Shown piece by piece: positions 1 through 7,050 of a stretch of 64,000 bases of DNA. The first letter of the stretch is position 1; every line of letters begins with the position of its first letter. The position numbers and the translations under genes were made by a program. The notes under the pieces are model-generated. The model did no database searches. It was not told the origin of the DNA and saw only the letters and a program-made list of their open reading frames with translations. This stretch comes from CAYQNU01 sp964419055 (GTDB lineage: Bacteria; Bacteroidota; Bacteroidia; Flavobacteriales_D; Parvicellaceae): NCBI GenBank assembly GCA_964419055.1, contig CAYQNU010000001.1:124001-188000 (forward strand), given 5' to 3'.

Positions 1-236
1 GTTTGTTGGAATGCTTCTTTAAAATCCTTGCTCATATCTACAAAGCGCATCCAAACTTTTTGCAGAAATTCTTCGGAAACCAATTTTTCCATATCATCCA
101 TACCGGCAACATCCATTTGGTTGAGTCGGTAAATTTGTTCGTATTGATCTAACACGATTTTAACGATATATTTATTCTCTCTTAGGAAAATACTAATATC
201 CAATTTTGGATGATCAATTTTGGTAACTGTTCTCAT
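1..236 (-). CDS. Hypothetical protein, N-terminal part only (cut by window edge)
   Basis: From an ATG at 236 on the minus strand, 78 codons stay open to the window edge. The product starts MRTVTKIDHPKLDISIF and continues as a mixed charged/hydrophobic sequence without a signal peptide or membrane segment, so it is probably cytoplasmic. I do not recognise the family. The start is supported by a well-formed promoter immediately upstream (247-276). The rest of the gene lies outside the window, so length and function cannot be judged. Confidence 0.7.
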   Translation of the reverse strand, partial: MRTVTKIDHPKLDISIFLRENKYIVKIVLDQYEQIYRLNQMDVAGMDDMEKLVSEEFLQKVWMRFVDMSKDFKEAFQQ

Positions 237-246
237 AAAGACAGTG

Positions 247-276
247 CAAAAATAATCAGAACAATTTGATTCACAA
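247..276 (-). promoter_or_regulatory. Bacteroidota-type promoter for the gene ending at the left edge
   Basis: On the minus strand the -7 element TATTTTTG (254-247) matches TAnnTTTG exactly, and TTG (276-274) lies 19 bases upstream, the usual spacing. The start codon follows within about 11 bases, implying a very short leader. Confidence 0.5.
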
Positions 277-325
277 CTTTTTTTGGAAATACCCGAGCTC
301 CCTTAACAAAATTTAAAGAAAAACG

Positions 326-724
326 TTAGGCGCTTTCGCTCGTAGCGTAAGAATATTCAATGAATTTAAATGGGATTTTAACCATGTAAGCAAAATCTTG
401 ACCTACTTCAAACATGTCGTCTTCATCTTCGTGATAGAACCAATCCACAGTAACTTTGCTGTTTTTTTCTATTAATTCGTTCAATTTATAGAAAATAAAC
501 AACAATCGTTTTGATGCAGAAATATTAAAATAGTCTAGTTTAATGATCAATTTGGTTTTATCGGCTGCTTCGGTAACATATTCTCCAAGCCAATTCAAAA
601 CTGGTTTAAAAAAATCTTCAGCATCAGCAGGAATGGCCTTACCCGTCATTGAAAAAGCCCCTGTCATCGGATCGAAATTAATTTCGGGAGTTGTGTCAGT
701 ACCTTTAATGTATAAAACTTCCAT
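326..724 (-). CDS. SiaC-like regulatory phosphoprotein (DUF1987), stand-alone copy with altered phosphosite
   Basis: The 132-residue product has the SiaC/DUF1987 pattern: an N-terminal strand with TPEINFDPMTG, the segment PADAEDFFKPVLNWL, then LDYFNISASKRLL and a closing strand. SiaC family members are small targets of a threonine kinase (SiaB) and a PP2C phosphatase (SiaA). I chose the ATG at 724 because family members begin at this point (MEVLYIKG); an upstream in-frame ATG at 763 would overlap the promoter. The expected phospho-acceptor Thr in the YFNT motif is Ile68 here, so it may act as an unphosphorylatable form. No siaA or siaB is adjacent; a full set with its own SiaC lies at 7051-13193. 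The upstream neighbours are a LytTR/LytS pair on the same strand. Confidence 0.8.
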   Translation of the reverse strand: MEVLYIKGTDTTPEINFDPMTGAFSMTGKAIPADAEDFFKPVLNWLGEYVTEAADKTKLIIKLDYFNISASKRLLFIFYKLNELIEKNSKVTVDWFYHEDEDDMFEVGQDFAYMVKIPFKFIEYSYATSESA

Positions 725-760
725 TGATTTGATTTTACTCTTTAGGAGTGCTAAATTGCA

Positions 761-795
761 CAAAATTATTGTAATCCTAACATTAATTCTTCAAA
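761..795 (-). promoter_or_regulatory. Promoter of the stand-alone siaC-like gene
   Basis: Minus strand: TAATTTTG (768-761) is an exact TAnnTTTG element with TTTG (795-792) 23 bases upstream. It lies 37 bases before the chosen ATG at 724, which argues against the longer start at 763. Confidence 0.5.
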
Positions 796-846
796 TTTAT
801 TGAAATTTAAGACTAATTGACTTTTATATTCGACCAAATTAATAAC

Positions 847-870
847 CTGATTCGATAGCCATCGGGTCAG
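847..870 (-). terminator. Strong hairpin after the LytTR gene, possible terminator
   Basis: CTGATTCGAT (847-856) and ATCGGGTCAG (861-870) form a 10-bp stem, including two G-U pairs, closed by the tetraloop AGCC. It sits 13 bases past the stop of the LytTR gene in its transcription direction. The following sequence is AT-rich but has no clean T-run, so termination is plausible rather than certain. Confidence 0.4.
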
Positions 871-883
871 ATTAATAGTTAAA

Positions 884-1615
884 TTACAAACTCATTAATG
901 CTTTGAACTTAACGGCTTGTCGTCTGGAGATTTCTATTTTGGTTGCGTTGGCATCGTCTAAAGTGATTTGCAAACCTCCGTTAAACCAATTTTCGATGTG
1001 TTTAATAAACCGCAAGTTGACAATATATTTTCGGTTGGCTCTAAAAAATAATCGCTGATCCAATTTTTCTTCCAAGCTATTCAAAGACTTCAAAATAAGC
1101 GGTCTAAATTTATCAAAATATACCTTAATGTAGTTTCCCTCTGACTCAAACATACGTATATCTTCTACTTTTATAAACCAACATTTTTCTCCATCTTTTA
1201 TGAAAACACGGTCATCACTTCCCAATAACCCTCTTTCTTGAAGGTTAAATGTTTCTTCTTCAGAACCTTCATCTTGAAGTAGTTTTTGCATGGACTCCTT
1301 TAAGCGTTCTGGATCAACCGGTTTTAATAAATAATCGGTTGCATTTACTTCAAAAGCCTTAATGGCATAGTCATTATACGCTGTGACAAAAATTACATTG
1401 GCATTTTTATCAATATTCTTAATTACCTCAAAACCATTTTTTTCAGGCATTTCAATATCCAAAAATATTAAATCCGGTTTATTTTGATTGATGAAAAATA
1501 TAGCCTCATCAGCATTAGAACATTCACCTATAATTTCAATTTCATCGTATGCTTTGAGCATAGATATCAATTCTTTACGTGCCAATCGTTCATCATCAAC
1601 TACAACTGTTCTCAT
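884..1615 (-). CDS. LytTR-family response regulator
   Basis: This 243-residue cytoplasmic DNA-binding regulator has a receiver domain (about 1-120) with acidic pair D7/D8, phospho-acceptor D53 in LIFLDIEMP, T78 and K98. A LytTR DNA-binding domain occupies roughly 135-243 and contains the typical FFRANRKYIVNL segment. LytTR regulators are phosphorylated by LytS-type kinases, and such a kinase lies 12 bases upstream in the same operon (1628-2671). Length and residue pattern are normal. No target promoter can be named from the sequence. Confidence 0.92.
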   Translation of the reverse strand: MRTVVVDDERLARKELISMLKAYDEIEIIGECSNADEAIFFINQNKPDLIFLDIEMPEKNGFEVIKNIDKNANVIFVTAYNDYAIKAFEVNATDYLLKPVDPERLKESMQKLLQDEGSEEETFNLQERGLLGSDDRVFIKDGEKCWFIKVEDIRMFESEGNYIKVYFDKFRPLILKSLNSLEEKLDQRLFFRANRKYIVNLRFIKHIENWFNGGLQITLDDANATKIEISRRQAVKFKALMSL

Positions 1616-1627
1616 AGTATTCTAAAA

Positions 1628-2671
1628 TTAAATTATTACTGTTTTAGGTATTTTTAAGGTGGTTCTTACCATTCCTTCTACATTTTCTATTTTTACTAAA
1701 GCCTGTTTGCCAAAAAGAATTTTTAATCGTTGTTGAGTATTTTCCAATCCAATTCCTTCTTTTGATTTAAGTTGTGGCTTAAATGTGCCATCGTTCCATA
1801 CTTCAACAACTAAACAATTGTCCTCTTCACTCAAATAACTTTTAATTTTAACCTTTCCGCCTTTTGCTCGCTTACTAATGCCGTGTTTTATTGCATTTTC
1901 TGTTAGAGTTTGAATCATTAATGGCGGCACCAAACAAGAATTCAATTCTTCTCCGACTTCTATCTTTATGGTAAGCCTTTCCTCAAAACGTATTTTTTCT
2001 AAATTTAAATAGTCTGAAACAATCGTCATCTCTTCTTGCAACGAAATGAGTCGTTTATTACCCAACAACAAACTACTTCTCAATAAGTTTGATAATTGAG
2101 TTATGGATTTTTTGGCTAAATTAGGATCTTCATCAACTAAAGCTCTGATGCTGTTCATAGAATTGAACATAAAATGAGGATTTAATTGATTTTTGAGGTT
2201 ATTCAACTCACTATCTTTTTGGCTGGATTCTAATTGTAAATTAATCAACTCTTGTTCACGAGCTCTGTCAAAAAAATGAAAAGCAAAATAAATTACCGAC
2301 CATAACAATGCAAAAATATAATAACTTAAAAGTCCACTCACCACTTCTTGCGAAGTAAGTTTGAAATCGGGCTTAAGCAAATAGTCTTTGAGCAAATCTA
2401 GACTTAACAATGTAATGCACAGGGCTAATGATCCAATGATCACTACAGGTACCGAACGGGTAACTCGTTGGCCTAAAAAATTCAACCGTATGATGAGTGT
2501 TCTGTATGCGTGAGATACACTTAATGCTACAATCAAAAACAAGGAAGCATCAACCCATCGATTCCAGGTAATGGTGTTATTTCTAAAATATTCCATTAAC
2601 AAGCTCATGCCAATGATGGCACCCCATCCTAGCAATTGCATAGACCAATAGAGCCAAAACTTATTTGTCAT
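1628..2671 (-). CDS. LytS-type sensor histidine kinase
   Basis: The 347-residue protein has four predicted membrane helices in residues about 5-133, a short coiled linker (135-160), a His_kinase segment with phospho-acceptor H166 in NQLNPHFMFN, and a C-terminal ATPase domain with N-box NAIKHG and the glycine motif GIGLENTQQRL. There is no extracellular sensor domain, so any signal is probably sensed in the membrane. It is the first gene of a two-gene operon with the LytTR regulator at 884-1615, its likely partner. Confidence 0.92.
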   Translation of the reverse strand: MTNKFWLYWSMQLLGWGAIIGMSLLMEYFRNNTITWNRWVDASLFLIVALSVSHAYRTLIIRLNFLGQRVTRSVPVVIIGSLALCITLLSLDLLKDYLLKPDFKLTSQEVVSGLLSYYIFALLWSVIYFAFHFFDRAREQELINLQLESSQKDSELNNLKNQLNPHFMFNSMNSIRALVDEDPNLAKKSITQLSNLLRSSLLLGNKRLISLQEEMTIVSDYLNLEKIRFEERLTIKIEVGEELNSCLVPPLMIQTLTENAIKHGISKRAKGGKVKIKSYLSEEDNCLVVEVWNDGTFKPQLKSKEGIGLENTQQRLKILFGKQALVKIENVEGMVRTTLKIPKTVII

Positions 2672-2758
2672 ATTTTCTTCTTAATGAATAGATAAATTGC
2701 ACCAACAATCTGATTTTAAAATTAACATTAAACTTTAAAAAAAATCAGTAAGATACAC

Positions 2759-2766
2759 CAAAGGTA
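2759..2766 (-). promoter_or_regulatory. -7 element for the LytS/LytTR operon
   Basis: Minus strand reads TACCTTTG, an exact TAnnTTTG match, 88 bases before the kinase ATG. The -33 element is unclear: a TTG 14 bases upstream is too close. This suggests a longer leader than most genes here. Confidence 0.35.
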
Positions 2767-2942
2767 AAAAAATAGATATACAACCGTTTTTTATAGGTAT
2801 AAAGGATTGCTTAAAGAGGATTGTTAAAACCTTATGATAAGTGTTGAAAATAAAAATAATTTCTCAAGAATATCCTTTGCATCTTTGCACTACGAAAAAA
2901 TAAATGACTTTTTTCGTTAACCTTTTACATAGTTTATACCAC

Positions 2943-4220
2943 ATGAATGTACTTATTTTAGGATCAGGAGGAAGAGAACATGCTATGGCATGGAAATTAG
3001 CACAAAGTTCAAATTTACAAAAGTTATTTATTGCTCCAGGTAATGCTGGAACCAGCCAATATGGTCAAAATGTATCCATCGCAATCAATGACTTTGAAGC
3101 ATTGGGAAATTTTGCGTTAGAAAATAACATTCCCATTATTGTTGTGGGTCCAGAGTTACCATTAGTGGAAGGCATTCATGATTTTTTTGAAGCCAACGAA
3201 AAATATTCAAAAATTAAAATTATAGGTCCTAAAAAACAAGGGGCACAATTGGAGGGAAGTAAGAATTTTGCTAAAAAATTTATGGCAAAATACAATATTC
3301 CGACAGCAAAACATGCTTCTTTTACCAAAAAAAATATTAATGATGGCTATGGTTATTTAGAGTTAATGAAACCGCCTTATGTTTTAAAAGCAGATGGATT
3401 GGCAGCAGGCAAAGGGGTGGTAATTTTAAACAAATTGGATGAAGCAAAAGCCGAGTTAAAACAAATGCTTGAAGGTTCGAAATTTGGTGCTGCGAGCCAA
3501 ACAGTAGTTATAGAGCAATTTTTAAAAGGAATAGAGTTATCCGTTTTTGTTATAACAGACGGTAAATCCTATAAAATTTTACCTGAAGCAAAAGATTACA
3601 AACGTATTGGTGAAGGTGATACAGGCCCAAATACAGGAGGTATGGGAGCAGTTTCTCCCGTTCCATTTGCCACTAGAGACTTTATGGATAAGGTAGAAAA
3701 TCAGGTGATAATACCTACCATTAAAGGATTAGCTTTGGAAGGTATTGATTACTCTGGATTTATATTTTTCGGTTTAATCAGTGTAAAAGGAGATCCCTAT
3801 GTAATAGAATATAATTGCCGATTGGGAGACCCTGAAACTGAAGTTGTGATGTTGCGAATAAAATCCGATTTATTGGAATTATTTGATGGAATTGCTTCCG
3901 GAACCTTAAGTGAAAGGGACATCGAAATTGACCCTAGAAGTGCGGCTACCATTATGCTTGTTTCAGGCGGTTATCCTGAAGACTACAAAAAAGGACACCC
4001 AATTAGCGGCATCGAAAATGTTACCGAAAGCTTGGTTTTTCATGCAGGAACCAAACTCAACGAAAACAATGAAGTAGTAACTGATGGCGGACGCGTTTTA
4101 ACGGTTTCATCGTATGGTAAAGATCTGGATAGAGCACTGGAAAAAAGCTACTCAGAATTGTACAAAATCAGTTTTCAAGATTCGTTTTGCCGAAAAGATA
4201 TTGGATTTGATGTGTTGTAA
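2943..4220 (+). CDS. purD: Phosphoribosylamine-glycine ligase
   Basis: PurD (GAR synthetase) joins glycine to 5-phosphoribosylamine in de novo purine synthesis. The protein opens with MNVLILGSGGREHAMAWKL, carries the ATP-grasp segment LKADGLAAGKGVVI and the signature EYNCRLGDPETEVVM, and is 425 residues, the normal length. I chose the ATG at 2943 because PurD proteins start there. An in-frame ATG at 2904 would add 13 residues and lies 17 bases after a near-match promoter element (CATCTTTG, 2880-2887), so the longer start is possible. It is convergent with the next gene. Confidence 0.95.
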   Translation: MNVLILGSGGREHAMAWKLAQSSNLQKLFIAPGNAGTSQYGQNVSIAINDFEALGNFALENNIPIIVVGPELPLVEGIHDFFEANEKYSKIKIIGPKKQGAQLEGSKNFAKKFMAKYNIPTAKHASFTKKNINDGYGYLELMKPPYVLKADGLAAGKGVVILNKLDEAKAELKQMLEGSKFGAASQTVVIEQFLKGIELSVFVITDGKSYKILPEAKDYKRIGEGDTGPNTGGMGAVSPVPFATRDFMDKVENQVIIPTIKGLALEGIDYSGFIFFGLISVKGDPYVIEYNCRLGDPETEVVMLRIKSDLLELFDGIASGTLSERDIEIDPRSAATIMLVSGGYPEDYKKGHPISGIENVTESLVFHAGTKLNENNEVVTDGGRVLTVSSYGKDLDRALEKSYSELYKISFQDSFCRKDIGFDVL

Positions 4221-4267
4221 AAACGCTTATTAATTTAACTAGAGTATAGCTGTTTAACTATTCGATT

Positions 4268-5353
4268 TTACTTAAACCAAAACGATTGAGGGATAATTCC
4301 AACACTAAATTGGTCAATCAATTCAAACGATGCGTTGTATCGATATACATTGCCCGATTGCACATAATCAAGCGCATCTGCTACATATATATCACCTGAA
4401 GTTGGGTCAATTCCTAAACCATAGGGAGCAGTAGTCACTTGCACAATACTTGGTGTTTGAGGCAATTGCGTAGCTGAAGTACTCATTTTATATACGCCAT
4501 TGTTCAAGAAATATATAAATTCTCCTGATGTATCCAACCTTAAATTTGTGGGATTATCAGTCAATGAATTAAATACAAACGATTGAATGAGCTGTCCAGT
4601 GGTTCCATTAAAACGAGCCAATTGAGCCAATTCTTGTTGTATTCCACCTGTTGACAAGGCCCAAACAAATCCATTTTTGTCTTCTACCAACGAAGAAACG
4701 CCCTTACTCATCACTAAGGTATCTATTGGTGTTTGGGAAGTTACATCTATTCGAATTATCCAATTGGTGTCGGGGCAAGTAACCCAAAGTGTATTATTTT
4801 TAAACAGCATTTCTTCTGTCCAATTATTTACAGATATACTACCCGTAACCGTATGACTGGTCAAATCAACAATGGCGATTTGGTTGGCGTATAAATCTGA
4901 AACATAAGCAACATTCCCCAAACCTTTGCAAATAAATCTTGGGCTCGTTAGCCCCGAAATAGTAGTTATGTTTGCATAAGTTGCAGTATCCAACACTTGA
5001 ATTTTACCTGAATTATTAACCACCACATACAAACGACCATTTATATCAGTCATGGATTGGCAAACATCCCCCAATGGTAGGCTGTTAACCGTTTGATACA
5101 CATCATTGGAAATATTCTTACTTACTGGATTATAAACGGATAACGAAGCATTACCCCAGCCAAAATTACCTTCACAACCAATCACTACATCACTATAGGA
5201 TAGGGCAGAAATATCATCACAATCAGCGCCTTCGCATTGTGGTCCAACAGGTTTCTTGCAATACGTAAAAACAGTAGTCAACGCAAGCAGCCCCATCAAG
5301 CGAACAGTTGTATAAAAGTGAATTTTCGTTATCACATGAATCATTTTGTGCAT
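4268..5353 (-). CDS. Probable surface or periplasmic lipoprotein, DUF5074-type beta-propeller
   Basis: The 361-residue protein has a hydrophobic N-terminus ending FTYCKKP, which looks like a lipoprotein signal with cysteine near residue 32. The rest consists of repeated four-stranded segments such as GKIQVLDTATYANITTI, ANQIAIVDLTSHTV and GDIYVADALDYV, typical of YncE/DUF5074 beta-propellers. These are mostly ligand-binding or scaffold proteins; no enzymatic residues are recognisable. M1 and M4 are equally good starts. It is a single-gene unit, convergent with purD and divergent from the rimM region. Confidence 0.7.
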   Translation of the reverse strand: MHKMIHVITKIHFYTTVRLMGLLALTTVFTYCKKPVGPQCEGADCDDISALSYSDVVIGCEGNFGWGNASLSVYNPVSKNISNDVYQTVNSLPLGDVCQSMTDINGRLYVVVNNSGKIQVLDTATYANITTISGLTSPRFICKGLGNVAYVSDLYANQIAIVDLTSHTVTGSISVNNWTEEMLFKNNTLWVTCPDTNWIIRIDVTSQTPIDTLVMSKGVSSLVEDKNGFVWALSTGGIQQELAQLARFNGTTGQLIQSFVFNSLTDNPTNLRLDTSGEFIYFLNNGVYKMSTSATQLPQTPSIVQVTTAPYGLGIDPTSGDIYVADALDYVQSGNVYRYNASFELIDQFSVGIIPQSFWFK

Positions 5354-5431
5354 TCAAAAGTACCTTTTCTTTTCCAATAACAGCAATGTTGCATTGGCTT
5401 TTTTTAGTTCCCAAAAAGTTAAATATGGTTA

Positions 5432-5439
5432 CAAAAGTA
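5432..5439 (-). promoter_or_regulatory. -7 element for the propeller lipoprotein
   Basis: Minus strand reads TACTTTTG, an exact TAnnTTTG match, 79 bases before the ATG at 5353. The nearest TTG upstream is about 26 bases away, longer than usual. Confidence 0.35.
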
Positions 5440-5507
5440 GCCTAAAAGGATAAAAATTTAGGGCTCAAAAGCCTTTAATCGACAAAATAAGGTGCTATAT
5501 CGAAAAG

Positions 5508-5540
5508 TTGATTTTTGTATTAGCTATAACTATACCTTTG
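5508..5540 (+). promoter_or_regulatory. Promoter of a putative small transcript
   Basis: TACCTTTG (5533-5540) is an exact -7 element with TTG (5508-5510) 22 bases upstream. No reading frame starts nearby, and a strong terminator lies only about 45 bases downstream, so it appears to drive a very short RNA. Confidence 0.45.
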
Positions 5541-5546
5541 TAGCAG

Positions 5547-5615
5547 GGGTAGTTAAATAATAAGCTGTTCATAGCAGCTGTTTTTAGGGTCGCATTTTTA
5601 ATGTGACCCTTTTTT
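5547..5615 (+). ncRNA. Putative ~70-nt small RNA between the lipoprotein gene and rimM
   Basis: The interval has its own promoter (5508-5540) and ends in an intrinsic terminator (5586-5615). Between them is a second small hairpin, AGCTG (5563-5567) with CAGCT (5575-5579). There is no open frame of note. A separate promoter for rimM begins after the terminator, so the segment looks like an independent RNA and not a rimM leader. I do not recognise it as SRP RNA, 6S RNA or a known riboswitch. The 5' end is estimated from the -7 element. Confidence 0.35.
5586..5615 (+). terminator. Intrinsic terminator of the putative small RNA
   Basis: AGGGTCGCAT pairs with ATGTGACCCT (10 bp, one G-U) around the loop TTTTA, followed directly by a run of T. 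It lies upstream of the rimM promoter, so it does not terminate a known coding gene on this strand. Confidence 0.75.
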
Positions 5616-5651
5616 GTTACCTAATTTTTAACAATGAACTATATATCTCCT

Positions 5652-5659
5652 TACTTTTG
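5652..5659 (+). promoter_or_regulatory. -7 element for rimM
   Basis: TACTTTTG is an exact TAnnTTTG match, 25 bases before the rimM ATG at 5684. A T-rich stretch at 5623-5628 may serve as the upstream element. Its position shows that the in-frame start at 5603 is not used. Confidence 0.5.
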
Positions 5660-5683
5660 CCAAATAAAGTAAGCGCGATAAAA

Positions 5684-6208
5684 ATGAAGATAGAAGATTG
5701 TTTTGAATTGGGAATAATTTCCAAATTACATAGTTTTAAAGGGGAGGTTATTCTTTTTTTGGATAGTGATGAACCTGATCATTATTATGAGATAGATTCG
5801 GTTTTTTTAGAAATAAACAAACAATTGGTACCCTTTTTCATTTCAAAAAGCAGTGTTCACAAGGTAAATCAATTGCGCATTAGATTTGAAGGGGTTGACA
5901 ATGAAGATCAAGCTAAACTTATTTTAAAGAAAAAAGTTTTTCTTCCTCTAACCGAATTGCCGTCATTAAAAGACGATCAATTCTATTATCATGAAATTCC
6001 AGGATATACCCTTTTTGATCACGAAAATAATAAAATTGGGAAAATCACTGATGTGATTGAAAACCCAGCGAATGTTTTAATTAGTGTAGTGTATAAAGGA
6101 AATGAAGCACTTGTTCCCTTAAATGATAGTACCTTTAAAAGTATTGACAAAAAAGCACAAACCATAAACGTTTTTATTCCTGAGGGATTATTGGACTTAT
6201 ATTGTTAA
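5684..6208 (+). CDS. rimM: Ribosome maturation factor RimM
   Basis: RimM assists 30S subunit assembly and binds the S19 region. The 174-residue product starts MKIEDCFELGIISKLHSFKG, with the N-terminal RimM beta-barrel, and continues with a PRC-barrel-like half containing PGYTLFDHENNKIGKI and ending in VFIPEGLLDLY, all typical. The start at 5684 gives the normal family length and follows a good promoter. The frequent partner rpsP is not next to it here. Confidence 0.93.
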   Translation: MKIEDCFELGIISKLHSFKGEVILFLDSDEPDHYYEIDSVFLEINKQLVPFFISKSSVHKVNQLRIRFEGVDNEDQAKLILKKKVFLPLTELPSLKDDQFYYHEIPGYTLFDHENNKIGKITDVIENPANVLISVVYKGNEALVPLNDSTFKSIDKKAQTINVFIPEGLLDLYC

Positions 6209-6236
6209 TTTTTAAGTGTTTTTAAATTATTTCATG

Positions 6237-6244
6237 TAGTTTTG
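6237..6244 (+). promoter_or_regulatory. -7 element for the LytTR/SiaABC-like operon
   Basis: TAGTTTTG is an exact TAnnTTTG match, 23 bases before the GTG start at 6267. It appears to serve the LytTR gene, the sensor-phosphatase and probably siaB and siaC. Confidence 0.45.
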
Positions 6245-6266
6245 ATACTTAGAAGTTAGTAAAACC

Positions 6267-7040
6267 GTGAAGACCATAACCGCTATCATTGTTGAAGATG
6301 AAGAAGCAAGTAGAGAAACTTTGCTAAATTATCTAACCAAATACTGCCCTGAAATACGTGTTTTGGCTATGTGCAAAAACATTATGGAAGGCGAAGAAGC
6401 TGTATTAAAATATGTTCCTCAACTGTTATTTTTAGATATTGAAATGCCTTTTGGGAATGGTTTTGACCTACTCGAACGATTGCAAAACCAAACTAATAAA
6501 CCACAATTTGAGACCATTTTTATTACGGCTTACAGTCAATACGCATTAAAAGCTATACATTATAGTGCAAGTCATTATTTATTGAAGCCAATAGATATTG
6601 AAGAACTCGAGAAAGCGGTTACAAAAGTGGCTGCTATTATCGGATCTAAAAACCGTGAAGCACAACAAATTCAAACCAAAGTATTACTTGACAATATAAA
6701 ACTGACCTCAGATAAACTCAAAAAAATTGTGCTCCCGACCATGGAAGGTTTTGAAGTAGTTGAGGTAGGTGAAATTATACGATGTGAAGCAAATGGCAAT
6801 TTAACTGATTTTTATTTAAAAAATGGACAGAAAAAACTCATTTGTCGCACGCTTAAATTTTATGACGATGTGTTATCAGAGATTGGATTCCTAAGAGTAC
6901 ACCGTTCACATTTAATCAATTTGAATTATGTGGTAGCTTACAAAAAAGGTAAAGGTGGGTTTGCGGTTATGATTGACGGAAAGGAGGTTGAGGTTTCCTC
7001 TCAAAAAAAACAAGATTTTTTAGACGTCTTTAAAGTATAG
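6267..7040 (+). CDS. LytTR-family response regulator linked to the SiaABC-like genes
   Basis: The 257-residue protein has a receiver domain with E10/D11, phospho-acceptor D57 in LLFLDIEMPFGNGF, T87 and K107, then a LytTR DNA-binding domain (about 155-257) with LRVHRSHLINLNYV. It begins with GTG, fixed by the promoter 23 bases upstream and by the receiver N-terminus. The next gene starts 10 bases after its stop and encodes a large sensor without a histidine kinase domain, so no cognate kinase is encoded alongside. It may be phosphorylated by an unlinked kinase. Confidence 0.92.
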   Translation: MKTITAIIVEDEEASRETLLNYLTKYCPEIRVLAMCKNIMEGEEAVLKYVPQLLFLDIEMPFGNGFDLLERLQNQTNKPQFETIFITAYSQYALKAIHYSASHYLLKPIDIEELEKAVTKVAAIIGSKNREAQQIQTKVLLDNIKLTSDKLKKIVLPTMEGFEVVEVGEIIRCEANGNLTDFYLKNGQKKLICRTLKFYDDVLSEIGFLRVHRSHLINLNYVVAYKKGKGGFAVMIDGKEVEVSSQKKQDFLDVFKV

Positions 7041-7050
7041 AATTCTCTTC

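Noticed and set aside
543..803. 86-codon plus-strand frame opposite the siaC-like gene
   Set aside because: It is the antisense of a recognisable DUF1987 gene and has no promoter or family resemblance.
5223..5414. 63-codon minus-strand frame overlapping the start of the propeller lipoprotein gene
   Set aside because: It is out of frame with the lipoprotein signal sequence and shows no recognisable protein features.
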